64,000 bases of DNA from Clostridium hydrogenum (GCF_021432385.1 NZ_JAEACT010000002.1:2779501-2843500); one strand, 5' to 3'. Positions 15,856 to 24,654 are shown, numbered from the stretch's first letter. A program made the numbers and translations. Notes: generated from the sequence alone by a model not told the origin.

Positions 15856-16368
15856 TTACTTGTTAAAAATATATACACATATGTCCTTGGCCGAATCTTC
15901 GTCATTTTTTTCAACCCAAATGCCAATTAAGTCCTCCTCTTTTATATCTTCTTTTCCTGCCGCTTTGTCTTCATACTTTAATCCATTATTATAACAATTT
16001 CTAACTATAATTTTAGTAGTACCTGTAATTTTAATTTTTTCCATATCCTTTGGCTTAACTTCTGCTCCCTTCTTTGGGCATGTCATAATATTATTTCCTT
16101 TATAACTTGCCTTAGCAATTGTAATTTCATTTTCACCTATGCTTAAAACTCTTCCTTCCAAATCAGGTTTTTCCTCTAAGTTACTACTTTCTTTATCTTG
16201 TTGTACATTTGATTTATTTACAGTGCTGCTACTATCTTGTTGTACATTTGATTTATTTACAGCGCTGCTACTATCTTGTCGACTTTTATTTGAAACTGAA
16301 CATCCACTAATAGTTATTAAAAGAATTGATGTAATTAAGATAATTTTAAAAATATGTCTGCACTTCAC
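15856..16368 (-). CDS. Lipoprotein with DUF5666-like domain
   Basis: The protein has 170 residues: a type II signal peptide with lipobox ITISGC (Cys about 23), a linker built from a 13-residue tandem repeat (DSSSAVNKSNVQQ, DSSSTVNKSNVQQ), and a C-terminal beta domain (LEGRVLSIGENEITIAKASY to EEDLIGIWVEKN). The domain resembles that of the membrane-anchored protein at 3442. GTG start with GGAGG upstream. It is the first gene of a unit with SBP paralogue 3, 64 bp downstream of a type-I box. A surface accessory role for the SBP is plausible but not shown. Confidence 0.75.
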   Translation of the reverse strand: MKCRHIFKIILITSILLITISGCSVSNKSRQDSSSAVNKSNVQQDSSSTVNKSNVQQDKESSNLEEKPDLEGRVLSIGENEITIAKASYKGNNIMTCPKKGAEVKPKDMEKIKITGTTKIIVRNCYNNGLKYEDKAAGKEDIKEEDLIGIWVEKNDEDSAKDICVYIFNK

Positions 16369-16431
16369 GCTTTCCCCTCCAATATAATTATTTGAAAAAA
16401 TTTTATTATCTTAATTTTATTAGAAATAATA

Positions 16432-16447
16432 TTAAGATAACGTTAAT
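16432..16447 (-). promoter_or_regulatory. Type-I regulatory box upstream of lipoprotein-SBP3 unit
   Basis: The minus strand reads ATTAACGTTATCTTAA, identical to copies at 3303 and 6665, with TAAGAT about 18 bp downstream as candidate -10. The outer inverted repeat of a repeat element begins at the very next base (16448). Confidence 0.6.
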
Positions 16448-16778
16448 AAGGGGCTATCGCACAAAATTAGTTTATACGCAAATAATAAATATTGCGAACC
16501 AAAAGACAGAGTACGGAGTACAGAGTACAAAGTACAGTGAAGGATGATTTTCTTCCGCTTTGCTACAGAAAATCTTAAAACTTATTTTTTAATGCTTACG
16601 CAATCGCGCCATTAATGTTGTTCAGCGAAGCTGACAACATATAAGTTTAGGATTTACCTAACGTAAGGAAAGGTAAATCATCCTTAACTGTACTCTGTCA
16701 TCTGTACTCTGTACTCTGAATAAAGGTTCGCAATAATTTTAAATTACGTATTAAATAATCTTAGTGCGACAGCCCCTT
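16448..16778. repeat. Nested repeat: cloverleaf copy 2 inside an outer inverted repeat
   Basis: The outer arms are AAGGGGCTATCGCAC and GTGCGACAGCCCCTT, continuing with imperfect pairing through ATTGCGAACC...GGTTCGCAAT. The inner part (about 16504-16722) is the cloverleaf unit with AGAGTACAGAGTACA ends. It fills the whole space between the kinase stop (16781) and the type-I box. Confidence 0.8.
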
Positions 16779-16780
16779 AT

Positions 16781-18187
16781 CTAATTTTTCTTAAATACAA
16801 GTAAAAACTTGCTATATTCAAAAGGCTTACTTTCAACTGTAACCTTCCCTCCATGCAAATCCATAACATGTTTAACATATGCAAGTCCTATACCTGTGCT
16901 TACACGGCTATTTGTTCCATAATATGGCTTAAATATTTCTGCCATTTTAGATTCTTCTATTCCAATTCCATTATCATATACTTCAATAGTAGCCGTACTA
17001 TCATCCTCTGATACTTCTATAACTATTTTATTATTCTGTTTATTTTTATCTGCAAATTTTATAGCATTATCTATAAGATTAACAACGCATCTCTCTATCC
17101 ACATTTCTTTTCCACTAACTAAGTTTATTCCATCCTCTGGCAATTTTAACTCTATATTTGGGAAAATCTGAGAATACTCATCAACTACCTCAGCACAAAT
17201 CAATGCTAAATCTACTTTTTCGCCATTATCGCACAATTTCGATGTTGACATTGCCAATATATCGTTTGTGACACCAGTAAGTCTATCAATATATGAAGTT
17301 ATTTCACTTGTATTCTCATCCATTTCAATTTTTGCTCTCAAAACAGCTAAAGAATTTCTTAGTTCATGTGACGCATATGAATTTAATCTCTGCAAATTTT
17401 CATAGGAAGTTTTTACTTTGCTCATAGCTTCATTATAAGCAAAAGTCAAATCATATATTTCATCCTTTACCTCCGGCATTTCAATAAGCTTTATACCTTT
17501 AAATTCACTTTGTTCCTTTACTTTACCTGTAAATTGAATTAATGGCTTTAAGGCAAAAACTGCATATTTTTTACTTAAAATAAAATTAATAATTATAATT
17601 ATTAATATTAGTGCAATAGCTATATAAACAGCCCTCTTATAAAGTACCTCTAGAATTGCTTTTTCAAATTCTCCTAAACTTATTTTAAACTGATTATTAC
17701 TATAATTTTCACCAACTATATCTCGAGCTTCCCCTGGACTTAATATCTTTGAGCCTATTACCCTATTGTCATCATCTGTTAATACCTCTACTTTGCCACT
17801 ATTATGTTTATTTAAAAAATCTTTAAGTGAAATTTCATTTTTAGAGCTTATATTTTTAGTTATATGCTCTCTTTTTAAAAGCTTTTCTAATAGACCATCA
17901 GAAAATATATCTTTTTCTGAATAAATAATATTGTTTTTTTCATCAAACACAATTTTAAAATAATTTTGGACAGTATTATCCTCCGATGTTGCTTGCCCAC
18001 TTTTTTGATGCTTTATAACTTGTGTTACAGATTTTTTTTCAGTTACTGAATTTTCTGCAGTTTGTAATATTGGTTCCTTATTAGCATAAACGTTAAAAAT
18101 TGCATAGAATAAAACTGCACACATAACAACAAGAAATATCGTAAGCATACTATATAAAAGTGCTATCCTACTTTTTATTTTTAACAT
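16781..18187 (-). CDS. Sensor histidine kinase (TCS-1)
   Basis: This 468-residue protein has two membrane helices (about 10-32 and 185-207) with a roughly 150-residue extracellular domain between them, larger than that of the TCS-2 kinase. HisKA H box is SYASHELRNSLAVL (Asn replaces the usual Thr-Pro pair after Arg), with N box NLIDNAIKFA and G boxes DNGIGIEE and STGIGLAYVKH. It overlaps the response-regulator gene by 7 bp, so translation is coupled. The stop codon abuts an inserted repeat. The signal is unknown. Genes carrying the same promoter box suggest envelope stress. Confidence 0.9.
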   Translation of the reverse strand: MLKIKSRIALLYSMLTIFLVVMCAVLFYAIFNVYANKEPILQTAENSVTEKKSVTQVIKHQKSGQATSEDNTVQNYFKIVFDEKNNIIYSEKDIFSDGLLEKLLKREHITKNISSKNEISLKDFLNKHNSGKVEVLTDDDNRVIGSKILSPGEARDIVGENYSNNQFKISLGEFEKAILEVLYKRAVYIAIALILIIIIINFILSKKYAVFALKPLIQFTGKVKEQSEFKGIKLIEMPEVKDEIYDLTFAYNEAMSKVKTSYENLQRLNSYASHELRNSLAVLRAKIEMDENTSEITSYIDRLTGVTNDILAMSTSKLCDNGEKVDLALICAEVVDEYSQIFPNIELKLPEDGINLVSGKEMWIERCVVNLIDNAIKFADKNKQNNKIVIEVSEDDSTATIEVYDNGIGIEESKMAEIFKPYYGTNSRVSTGIGLAYVKHVMDLHGGKVTVESKPFEYSKFLLVFKKN

Positions 18188-18846
18188 ATTTTATATCCCT
18201 TTCCCTTTAGGGTTTCAATTAAACTTTCTCCATTTTCTAGTTTAAGCTTTCTCCTTAAATTTGCAATGTGCACCCTTATTACATTTGAAAATTGGCTGTC
18301 ATCGCTGCCCCATACATGCTCTATAATTTCTTCTGCTGAAACTAAACTCGGATAATTATAACAGAGGAGTTCAAGTATATCGTATTCTCTTGCAGTTAAT
18401 TCTATTTTATTTCCAGACAGTTTTACTAATTTTGCCTTAGTATCAATATTAAGTTCTCTTATAATAATTTCATTTGATGTTTTATTGTAATTTCTCCTTA
18501 TAAGCGCATGAAGCCTCGCTCGTAGTTCCTTAAATTCAAAGGGCTTTCCTAAATAATCATCTGCTCCGCTGTCAAGACCTAAAACTCTGTCATCCGTATC
18601 CGTCCTAGCTGTTAGCATAAGCACCGGGGTATCTATTCCTTTGCTTCTAATATGCCTGCAAACACAAATGCCATCCATCTTAGGCAAATTTATATCTAAA
18701 ATAATTGCATCATATTCATTTATTTCTGCATTATATAAGCCTTCTTCTCCATCATAAGAGATATCACAACTATAATCATATTTTTTCAAACCTTTTTTTA
18801 ATATATCGCATAAATCCTTATCATCTTCCACTATTAATAAATGCAC
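18181..18846 (-). CDS. OmpR-type response regulator (TCS-1)
   Basis: About 221 residues. The receiver domain has D51 in YDAIILDINLPKMDG and the Lys in DDYLGKPFEF. The C-terminal winged helix has ELTAREYDILELL and VIRVHIANLRRKL. I prefer the GTG at 18846 (starting HLLIVEDD) over the ATG at 18858, since AAGGATGGTG is then at usable spacing and the type-I box lies 58 bp upstream, matching the 55-64 bp seen for the other three boxes. The box in its own promoter suggests autoregulation. Confidence 0.92.
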   Translation of the reverse strand: MHLLIVEDDKDLCDILKKGLKKYDYSCDISYDGEEGLYNAEINEYDAIILDINLPKMDGICVCRHIRSKGIDTPVLMLTARTDTDDRVLGLDSGADDYLGKPFEFKELRARLHALIRRNYNKTSNEIIIRELNIDTKAKLVKLSGNKIELTAREYDILELLCYNYPSLVSAEEIIEHVWGSDDSQFSNVIRVHIANLRRKLKLENGESLIETLKGKGYKIC

Positions 18847-18903
18847 GAAACACACCATCCTTATTTAAATGTACAATTATTTCCAATAATATCATAAGCA
18901 ATG

Positions 18904-18919
18904 TTAAGACAACGTTAAT
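18904..18919 (-). promoter_or_regulatory. Type-I regulatory box upstream of TCS-1
   Basis: The minus strand reads ATTAACGTTGTCTTAA, one base different from the other three copies. TGGAAA is at the -10 position. The terminator of the upstream amidase gene ends about 10 bp away, so this is a compact independent promoter. Confidence 0.6.
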
Positions 18920-18927
18920 CTAAAAAG

Positions 18928-18964
18928 GCGTCTATAGATTTCCATACTTCAAATCTATAGACGC
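18928..18964 (-). terminator. Rho-independent terminator after the amidase gene
   Basis: GCGTCTATAGATTT pairs perfectly with AAATCTATAGACGC, and on the minus strand it is followed by CTTTTTA. It is 6 bp past the stop of the gene at 18970. Confidence 0.8.
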
Positions 18965-18969
18965 TTATC

Positions 18970-20031
18970 TTATTTTTTACCAAGAAATTCAACTATACCC
19001 TCTGATAAATTATTTGCTAAGTTTCCTAGTATTGTATCATTTAATAATCTTGCTCTATCATTATCATTTGTTAAATAACCACATTCCACTAATACACACG
19101 GATATTTACTTAACCTAAGTACCCTGAGCCTATCTCTAACTACTCCATCGTCAATCCACCCATCCTTGTGAACTGTATGCTTTAATACTGTATCTGCAAA
19201 TTTAATTCTTTCATCCCTTTGAAAGCCGTTTTCATCATAATAATAAGCACCTATTCCCTGATAACTATTACGATTTGTATCCATAGCATTAATATGAACT
19301 GACATAAATGCATCTGGCTTAACTTTATTAACAAAAGCTCCTATATCATTAAGATCTTGTGCTACATCTTTATCTCTTGTAAGAACTACTTGTATACCTG
19401 CATATTGCAAATCGCTTTCCATAAGTTTCACTATTTTTAAAGTTATATCTTTTTCTTTAATATTTCCAAAAATCTCGCCTGGATCGATGCCACCATGTCC
19501 TGCATTTAATACAACTTTACGATTGAATGGTTTTTTCACTTTACTTACTAATATAACAATTTTATTCGCAGTATTTTGATTATTTATAACAACGAAATTA
19601 TTATTTTTATATTTTGTTGCTACAATTAACTCCTTCTTAGCACTATCCTTAGTTAAAAATATGTCTTTTGAAATACTACTGCTAACTTGTGAATTTAACT
19701 TTAATTCTACACTCTTATCAAAATCAATCTGCAAATAATTTTTCGTTTGCTTATATGGTACATTATTATTTGTATTTGGAACAACTATTGTATATTTTTT
19801 AAATAATTTATTTTCTTCTATGTTTACATTTCCATTTTTATCTTTTTGCAGCTTTACAGTATTTGCCTTACCATTTAAGGTATCTCCATAAACTACTGTT
19901 CCAACTTTTTTATTTTCTTTTCCATGATTAACCGAGACAGCTACTGCTAAAATTATTAATAAAATGAGCATAAAGGATGATACAACTATACAATTTTTCT
20001 TTATTCCATTGTCAAATAATTTTAAATGCAT
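18970..20031 (-). CDS. N-acetylmuramoyl-L-alanine amidase, Amidase_3 family
   Basis: The 353-residue protein has an N-terminal signal or anchor (about 12-38), a beta-rich middle of about 130 residues that resembles an AMIN-like domain, and a C-terminal Amidase_3 domain from VVLNAGHGGIDPGE. Zinc ligands and the catalytic Glu are visible: His in NAGHGG, Glu in NIKEKDITLKI, His in FMSVHINAMD and Glu in VLVECGYLTN. The enzyme cuts the bond between MurNAc and the stem peptide outside the cell. It has its own terminator. It lies upstream of TCS-1 and in the same direction but separately transcribed. Confidence 0.92.
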   Translation of the reverse strand: MHLKLFDNGIKKNCIVVSSFMLILLIILAVAVSVNHGKENKKVGTVVYGDTLNGKANTVKLQKDKNGNVNIEENKLFKKYTIVVPNTNNNVPYKQTKNYLQIDFDKSVELKLNSQVSSSISKDIFLTKDSAKKELIVATKYKNNNFVVINNQNTANKIVILVSKVKKPFNRKVVLNAGHGGIDPGEIFGNIKEKDITLKIVKLMESDLQYAGIQVVLTRDKDVAQDLNDIGAFVNKVKPDAFMSVHINAMDTNRNSYQGIGAYYYDENGFQRDERIKFADTVLKHTVHKDGWIDDGVVRDRLRVLRLSKYPCVLVECGYLTNDNDRARLLNDTILGNLANNLSEGIVEFLGKK

Positions 20032-20180
20032 TTTTTCTTCTCCTTTACACCCTTAATGATCTTTGTGGTAACAAAATACAATTTCTAAATTTTTGTATTT
20101 ATATTATTTTTCATATTCTCATTATAGTATATATTTTTTATAAAAAAAAGCATTTAAAATTAATCTTACAATATATATTT

Positions 20181-21383
20181 CTAACTAGCCTGTTCTTCTT
20201 CATCTTCCATATTTCCAGTTTTTCTTGCCATAATCAAGTTGTATCCATATACAGCTAAGAATATAAGCATAAAAATACTAGATGCTCTATACATCATGGC
20301 ATAACTTTTACTATTTGCAATAAAGCTAAGTATGATGGCTCCAAAGGTGAAACCTAAATCCATTGAAGATAAAAAAGTTCCATTAGCAGCCACTTTACGA
20401 TCTTCCGGTGATCTGTTTACTGCCCAAACTTGAAGTGATGGCTGAACTGCACCGTACCCAAATCCATAAAATAGTGAAGCAACAACTAATGTAGGAATTG
20501 AATGTACATAAGATAAAATAATAAGTCCAATTATCATAGAAACTGCACCCGGTAAAATAACCACAGCATGTCCTTTTTTATCAAGTATTTTTCCTATAAA
20601 AGGTCTAGTTATTAGAATAGCAACAACATGGCCTGCGAAATACAGCCATATATTATTCATTTTGATTTCTTTGCCATATATCATTATGTAACTCATAATT
20701 CCACAAAATGTTATGGCTAATAAAAAACAAAGGAATGATGGAAGCAGAGCTTTTTTTTCAAATACATCTGCAATAGAAAATGGTTTTTTATTAACAGTAT
20801 TATTTTTAACTTTTTCTCCTTTATTAATTGCAAGCCCTTGTAATAATAAAACTGAAATTATCACAAATGTTATAGATAATGCTGCAATAACATTAAAATT
20901 ATACTTATTCATTACCATAATTGCAATAACCGTTGCTACAGACATTGAAACAATCATTGATAAAGAATAGTATCCCATTCCCTCTCCTCTTCTTTTTTCA
21001 GGGACTATTTCAGAAAACACTGCTGCTATAGCAGTAGATCCTATACCCCAGCCAACTCCTTGCACTGCACGAAATAAAATCACCCCAACTATAGGCACAA
21101 AAACATATGACAAAGTAGTCAATCCTAAAATACACAATCCAAAAAATATTACAAGCTTTTTGCCCATTTTATTGCATATGGCATCCGTACTAAACCTGCA
21201 TAAAAGACCAGTAATTGAAAATACACTTACTACAAGACTCGCCTGAAAACTAGTTCCACCAATTTGCTTAGAATAGCTTGTAAGCGTAGGTGCCAGTAAA
21301 TAAAAAGCTAAATACATAAATAAATTTGTTAATAAAGCAATAATATAATTTCTTGACCACAACTTGTTTTTTATTTCACTCAT
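20181..21383 (-). CDS. Major facilitator superfamily transporter (DHA1-like)
   Basis: The protein has 400 residues and twelve hydrophobic segments, with the MFS loop 2-3 motif altered to CRFSTDAICNKMGKKLVIFFG. Loop 8-9 has RPFIGKILDKKGH. The C-terminal tail is acidic (NMEDEEEQ). It overlaps the MarR gene by one base (TAATG), so the two form an operon. MarR-MFS pairs usually export toxic organic compounds or antibiotics. Substrate is unknown. Confidence 0.88.
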   Translation of the reverse strand: MSEIKNKLWSRNYIIALLTNLFMYLAFYLLAPTLTSYSKQIGGTSFQASLVVSVFSITGLLCRFSTDAICNKMGKKLVIFFGLCILGLTTLSYVFVPIVGVILFRAVQGVGWGIGSTAIAAVFSEIVPEKRRGEGMGYYSLSMIVSMSVATVIAIMVMNKYNFNVIAALSITFVIISVLLLQGLAINKGEKVKNNTVNKKPFSIADVFEKKALLPSFLCFLLAITFCGIMSYIMIYGKEIKMNNIWLYFAGHVVAILITRPFIGKILDKKGHAVVILPGAVSMIIGLIILSYVHSIPTLVVASLFYGFGYGAVQPSLQVWAVNRSPEDRKVAANGTFLSSMDLGFTFGAIILSFIANSKSYAMMYRASSIFMLIFLAVYGYNLIMARKTGNMEDEEEQAS

Positions 21384-21823
21384 TAATTTTCTCCCTCATT
21401 TGCATTAAAAATATTTTCGTTAATTTTCATAAGTACTTTTCTATATGTATCAATTTCTTCTATTGATATGCCATTTAACATTTGCTCAAATGTACCAGAT
21501 ATAAAAGGTATAAGCCTGTTAACTAATTCTCTTCCCTTATCAGTTACATCTATAAAAAATGCTCTTCTATCTTCCTTACTTGATTTTCTTTCTACTAATT
21601 CTTTTTTCTCAAGTATGTCCAAAATTCTAACTAATGTCGCCTGATCTTTATCTACTTTTTGTGATAATTGCTTTTGATTAACTTTTTCCTCTTTAGATAA
21701 ACTTAAAAGCACGTTCCATTGTTCAGGTGTAATATCATATTTTTGAAGCTTTGAATTTAAAAACCTCAGCATCTTTCTATTTGTTTTATTTGTTAGCATT
21801 CCAATTTCTTCATCTTGTGACAT
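21383..21823 (-). CDS. MarR-family transcriptional regulator
   Basis: This 146-residue protein has a winged helix (NQKQLSQKVDKDQATLVRIL, then LEKKELVERKSSKEDRRAFF) with the MarR wing motif D-R-R. It is the first gene of a two-gene operon with the MFS exporter and most likely represses it until a ligand binds. A 9-bp inverted repeat sits 19 bp upstream of the start (21842-21874). RBS AAAGGAG. Confidence 0.9.
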   Translation of the reverse strand: MSQDEEIGMLTNKTNRKMLRFLNSKLQKYDITPEQWNVLLSLSKEEKVNQKQLSQKVDKDQATLVRILDILEKKELVERKSSKEDRRAFFIDVTDKGRELVNRLIPFISGTFEQMLNGISIEEIDTYRKVLMKINENIFNANEGEN

Positions 21824-21841
21824 AAATAATCTCCTTTCAAA

Positions 21842-21874
21842 TAATTAGTATATCAATTATTTACATACTAATTA
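21842..21874. promoter_or_regulatory. Candidate MarR operator
   Basis: TAATTAGTA and TACTAATTA form an inverted repeat with 15 bases between halves, directly upstream of the MarR start; a third half-like TTGCTAATTA follows. Position and symmetry suit autorepression. Confidence 0.5.
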
Positions 21875-22172
21875 TACAATTGCTAATTAAAACCGTCAAA
21901 TATAACTATTTATGATATTTAGATATATTTTTATTTTTTTATTATATGTAAACCTTGCCAAATAGGACTTAATGCTTTTACTTAGTTTAACTTAGTATAT
22001 AAATACTACAATTTTACCTATAATTTTTAATTTATCAATAAATACATGTTTCATTTTTAACAATTTTAGATTATAATACATATGTAGAAAGAAAAAATTT
22101 TTTCTATATATTTTTATAAATATGGTTAAAATATGTCTTAGCTAAAAAAAATTTATTTTTGGAGGTATATAT

Positions 22173-23036
22173 ATGTTAGTATCAGCAAAAGAAATGGTTA
22201 AAAAAGCTAAAGAAGGAAAATATGCAGTTGGTCAATTTAACATCAACAACTTGGAATGGACTAAAGCAATATTATTAACTGCTGAGGAAAATAAATCCCC
22301 TGTAATCTTAGGAGTTTCTGAAGGTGCAGGAAAATATATGGGTGGTTATCACGCTGTAGTTGGAATGGTTAATGGATTAATGCAAGATTTAAACATAACA
22401 GTTCCAGTTGCATTACACTTAGACCACGGTAGCTACGAAGGTGCTTTTAAAGTAATCGAAGCTGGATTCTCTTCAGTAATGTTTGATGGTTCTCACTATG
22501 GTATAGAAGAAAACATCGAAAAAACTAAAGAAGTTATAAAAGCTGCTAATGCAAAAGGACTTTCTGTTGAAGCAGAAGTTGGAGCTATCGGCGGTGAAGA
22601 AGATGGAGTTGTTGGTGGCGGAGAAGTTGCTGATCCAGCTGAATGCAAACAAATCGCTGATTTAGGCGTTGATATTCTTGCTGCTGGAATAGGAAATATC
22701 CACGGCGTATATCCAGCAAACTGGACTGGTTTACACTTTGATGTTTTAGCTGAAATAGAAAAAACTGTAGGAAGTATGCCATTAGTTTTACATGGTGGTA
22801 CTGGAATTCCTGATGATATGATTGCAAAAGCTATATCACTTGGAGTTGCTAAAATCAACGTTAACACTGAATGTCAATTAGTATTCGCAGAAGCTACTCG
22901 TAAATACATCGAAGCTGGAAAAGATCAACAAGGAAAAGGCTTTGACCCACGTAAATTATTAGCTCCTGGTTTTGAAGCAATCAAAGCTAAAGTTAAAGAA
23001 AAAATGGTATTGTTTGGTTCAGTAAACAGAGCTTAA
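22173..23036 (+). CDS. fba: Class II fructose-1,6-bisphosphate aldolase
   Basis: This zinc aldolase splits fructose 1,6-bisphosphate into DHAP and glyceraldehyde 3-phosphate (glycolysis, cytoplasm). At 287 residues, zinc-binding and catalytic blocks are present: VALHLDHGSYE, EAEVGAIGGEEDG, LAAGIGNIHGVYP, LVLHGGTGIPDD and INVNTE. RBS GGAGG. Codon choice is visibly more biased (GCT, GAA, GTT) than in neighbours, as expected for a highly expressed gene. It is monocistronic between a long AT-rich leader (21875-22172, with a TATAAT at 22072) and a strong terminator. Confidence 0.98.
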   Translation: MLVSAKEMVKKAKEGKYAVGQFNINNLEWTKAILLTAEENKSPVILGVSEGAGKYMGGYHAVVGMVNGLMQDLNITVPVALHLDHGSYEGAFKVIEAGFSSVMFDGSHYGIEENIEKTKEVIKAANAKGLSVEAEVGAIGGEEDGVVGGGEVADPAECKQIADLGVDILAAGIGNIHGVYPANWTGLHFDVLAEIEKTVGSMPLVLHGGTGIPDDMIAKAISLGVAKINVNTECQLVFAEATRKYIEAGKDQQGKGFDPRKLLAPGFEAIKAKVKEKMVLFGSVNRA

Positions 23037-23046
23037 TTAACAAAAT

Positions 23047-23080
23047 AAAAAAGAAAGGACTTTTTAGTCCTTTCTTTTTT
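23047..23080 (+). terminator. Rho-independent terminator of fba
   Basis: AAAGGAC pairs with GTCCTTT within a longer AAAAAAGAAAGGACT stem, followed by CTTTTTT. The tail is symmetrical so it may work in both directions. Confidence 0.85.
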
Positions 23081-23117
23081 ATTTTTATGATTTTTATTGT
23101 TAATAATTTATCAATAT

Positions 23118-23885
23118 TTAAAATTGAAGGCAAATATAACTGAGTGTTCCGTACTCATAAATTCGACTTAATACCTTAGGTAATTCTTCGTTTTTGCTGC
23201 TTCCCATAGCTATAAACAATGGTATTAAATGCTCTTGCCTTGGTACAGCTAATTTTGCATGTGGAGCTAATTTTCTATATTGAAATAAAGACTTTTCATC
23301 CCTGCTTTTAACTTTATCAATAAGCCAATCATCAAATTCTACAGGCCATTTTTCTGGTTTTTCAGCCTCCCACTTAAGTTCTGAAAGATTGTGTACTGTT
23401 GACCCACTTCCAACCACTAAGATATCTTCATTTCCAAGTTCTTGTATTGCCTCTCCAATTTTAAATTGTTCCTCAATAGCTAAACCCTGATTAACCGAAA
23501 CTTGAACTACTGGTATATTAGCCTCTGGAAACATTAATTTTAGTATTGTCCATGCTCCATGATCCAAGCCTCTTTTAGTATTAAGTTTACTTTTAATATT
23601 CTTTTTGTTAAACATATCTTGAAGCTTTAATGCTATTTTTACTGATCCTTTTGCAGGATACCTCATTTCATACAATTCCCTTGGGAAGCCATAAAAATCA
23701 TAAATCATATTATAAGTATCATCAATTGCTGATATTGTAGTTGTTTCTTCTTCAAAATGTGCTGTAAATACAACTATTGCTTTAGGTTTTAAACTTTTTC
23801 CAAATTCTTTTAAAGTTCTTGTATATTCATTATCTTCTATAACTATTGTTGGTGACCCATGTGCTACAAATATCGGTGAAATCAT
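23118..23885 (-). CDS. LigB/DODA-type extradiol ring-cleavage dioxygenase
   Basis: The 255-residue protein belongs to the class III extradiol dioxygenase family related to YgiD and plant DOPA dioxygenase. Metal-site positions are visible: His in IFVAHGSP, His in FTAHFEEE, His in GLDHGAWT and His in GSTVHNLS. It may open catechol rings with a divalent metal, but the physiological substrate in anaerobes is unclear. It is divergent from the HxlR regulator gene with about 120 bp between, which contains paired operator-like sites, so the regulator probably controls it. Confidence 0.88.
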   Translation of the reverse strand: MISPIFVAHGSPTIVIEDNEYTRTLKEFGKSLKPKAIVVFTAHFEEETTTISAIDDTYNMIYDFYGFPRELYEMRYPAKGSVKIALKLQDMFNKKNIKSKLNTKRGLDHGAWTILKLMFPEANIPVVQVSVNQGLAIEEQFKIGEAIQELGNEDILVVGSGSTVHNLSELKWEAEKPEKWPVEFDDWLIDKVKSRDEKSLFQYRKLAPHAKLAVPRQEHLIPLFIAMGSSKNEELPKVLSRIYEYGTLSYICLQF

Positions 23886-23921
23886 ATAAATCCTCCCCTA
23901 TCATTAAAATATATTTAATAA

Positions 23922-23970
23922 ACTTACTTTATGTAAGTATGATACAATAAGTAACTTACTTTTGTCAAGT
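23922..23970. promoter_or_regulatory. Two 17-bp operator-like sites between dioxygenase and HxlR genes
   Basis: ACTTACTTTATGTAAGT (23922-23938) and ACTTACTTTTGTCAAGT (23954-23970) are two copies of an inverted ACTTAC/GTAAGT site, 32 bp centre to centre, i.e. three helical turns. They lie across the divergent promoters. Confidence 0.6.
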
Positions 23971-24004
23971 AAATGTGCTACAATAGTAATAGGAGTTGAT
24001 ATCT

Positions 24005-24322
24005 ATGGAAAAATTTCATCTATGTCCACGTTTTGAAGCTGCTTTTGAATTATTAGGCAAACGTTGGACTGGATTAATAATACGTTCTTTATTAAATGGC
24101 GCTAAAAGATTTTCTGATATTCAAGAAATTATACCAAATTTAAGTGCACGTATGCTTACAGAAAGATTCAAGGAATTAGAAGAGCAAGGAATTATAATAA
24201 GAAAAGTGTATCCAGAAATGCCTGTAAGAATTGAATATGAATTAACTGAAAAAGGAAGAGACTTAGAAAAGGCTATGGATGAAATTCAAAAATGGGCCTC
24301 TAAGTGGACGGAAGAGAAGTAA
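24005..24322 (+). CDS. HxlR-family transcriptional regulator
   Basis: About 105 residues: winged helix of the HxlR type with CPRFEAAFELLGKRWTGLII, ARMLTERFKELEEQGII and VRIEYELTEKGRDLE. The ATG at 24005 has AGGAG nine bases upstream; a longer TTG frame from 23996 has none. HxlR proteins sense reactive small molecules (aldehydes, quinones) through Cys; here the Cys at position 5 of the mature start is the candidate. The last codons (EEK and stop) lie inside the arm of a long palindrome. Confidence 0.9.
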   Translation: MEKFHLCPRFEAAFELLGKRWTGLIIRSLLNGAKRFSDIQEIIPNLSARMLTERFKELEEQGIIIRKVYPEMPVRIEYELTEKGRDLEKAMDEIQKWASKWTEEK

Positions 24323-24505
24323 CAGCATTGACGAAATATTAAATAAAATTCATAAATCTAAGGGGGAAATTGGTAAAATACTAAGAAGTTTTAATAACTC
24401 GCTAGCGCTCAAACAATTAAAACTTCTAAGTATTTTACGAATTTCCCCCTAAGATTTATTGATTTTTATTTAAATCATTTCGTCAATACTGTTACTTCTC
24501 TTCTA
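24311..24505. repeat. 195-bp palindrome overlapping the HxlR gene end
   Basis: The left arm begins inside the HxlR coding end (GAAGAGAAGTAACAG) and the right arm ends with its complement (CTGTTACTTCTCTTC). Long paired segments include ATAAATCTAAGGGGGAAATT and AATACTAAGAAGTTTTAA. Its architecture matches the element at 52962-53148, which also embraces a gene 3-prime end. Confidence 0.7.
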
Positions 24506-24622
24506 AATGGTAAGGCAAGGAATACTTTTCTCCGTTAGCTCTACGAAAAGTAAAAAACTTGAATTTTTCGTAATGGAGCTGTTTCAATTGCTCGCTGACG
24601 CTTTGGCAATTTGAACTTGTAA
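24490..24622. repeat. Direct repeat A flanking the alaS module (left)
   Basis: The run from TTACTTCTCTTCTAAATGG through GGAGCTGTTTCAATTGCTCG to GGCAATTTGAACTTG is repeated with few changes at 28350-28511 in the same orientation. A second, partial copy follows at 24655-24710. Confidence 0.75.
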
Positions 24623-24654
24623 TAACACATGCTATGATTTATTGATTTTTATTT

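Noticed and set aside
16504..16722. tRNA or known riboswitch for the cloverleaf repeats
   Set aside because: The arms are too long, there is no anticodon-like or CCA pattern, and copies are not fixed to one gene orientation.
1..20031. Prophage or conjugative element carrying the envelope locus
   Set aside because: No integrase, relaxase, phage structural gene or attachment-site pattern is visible, and composition matches the flanks.
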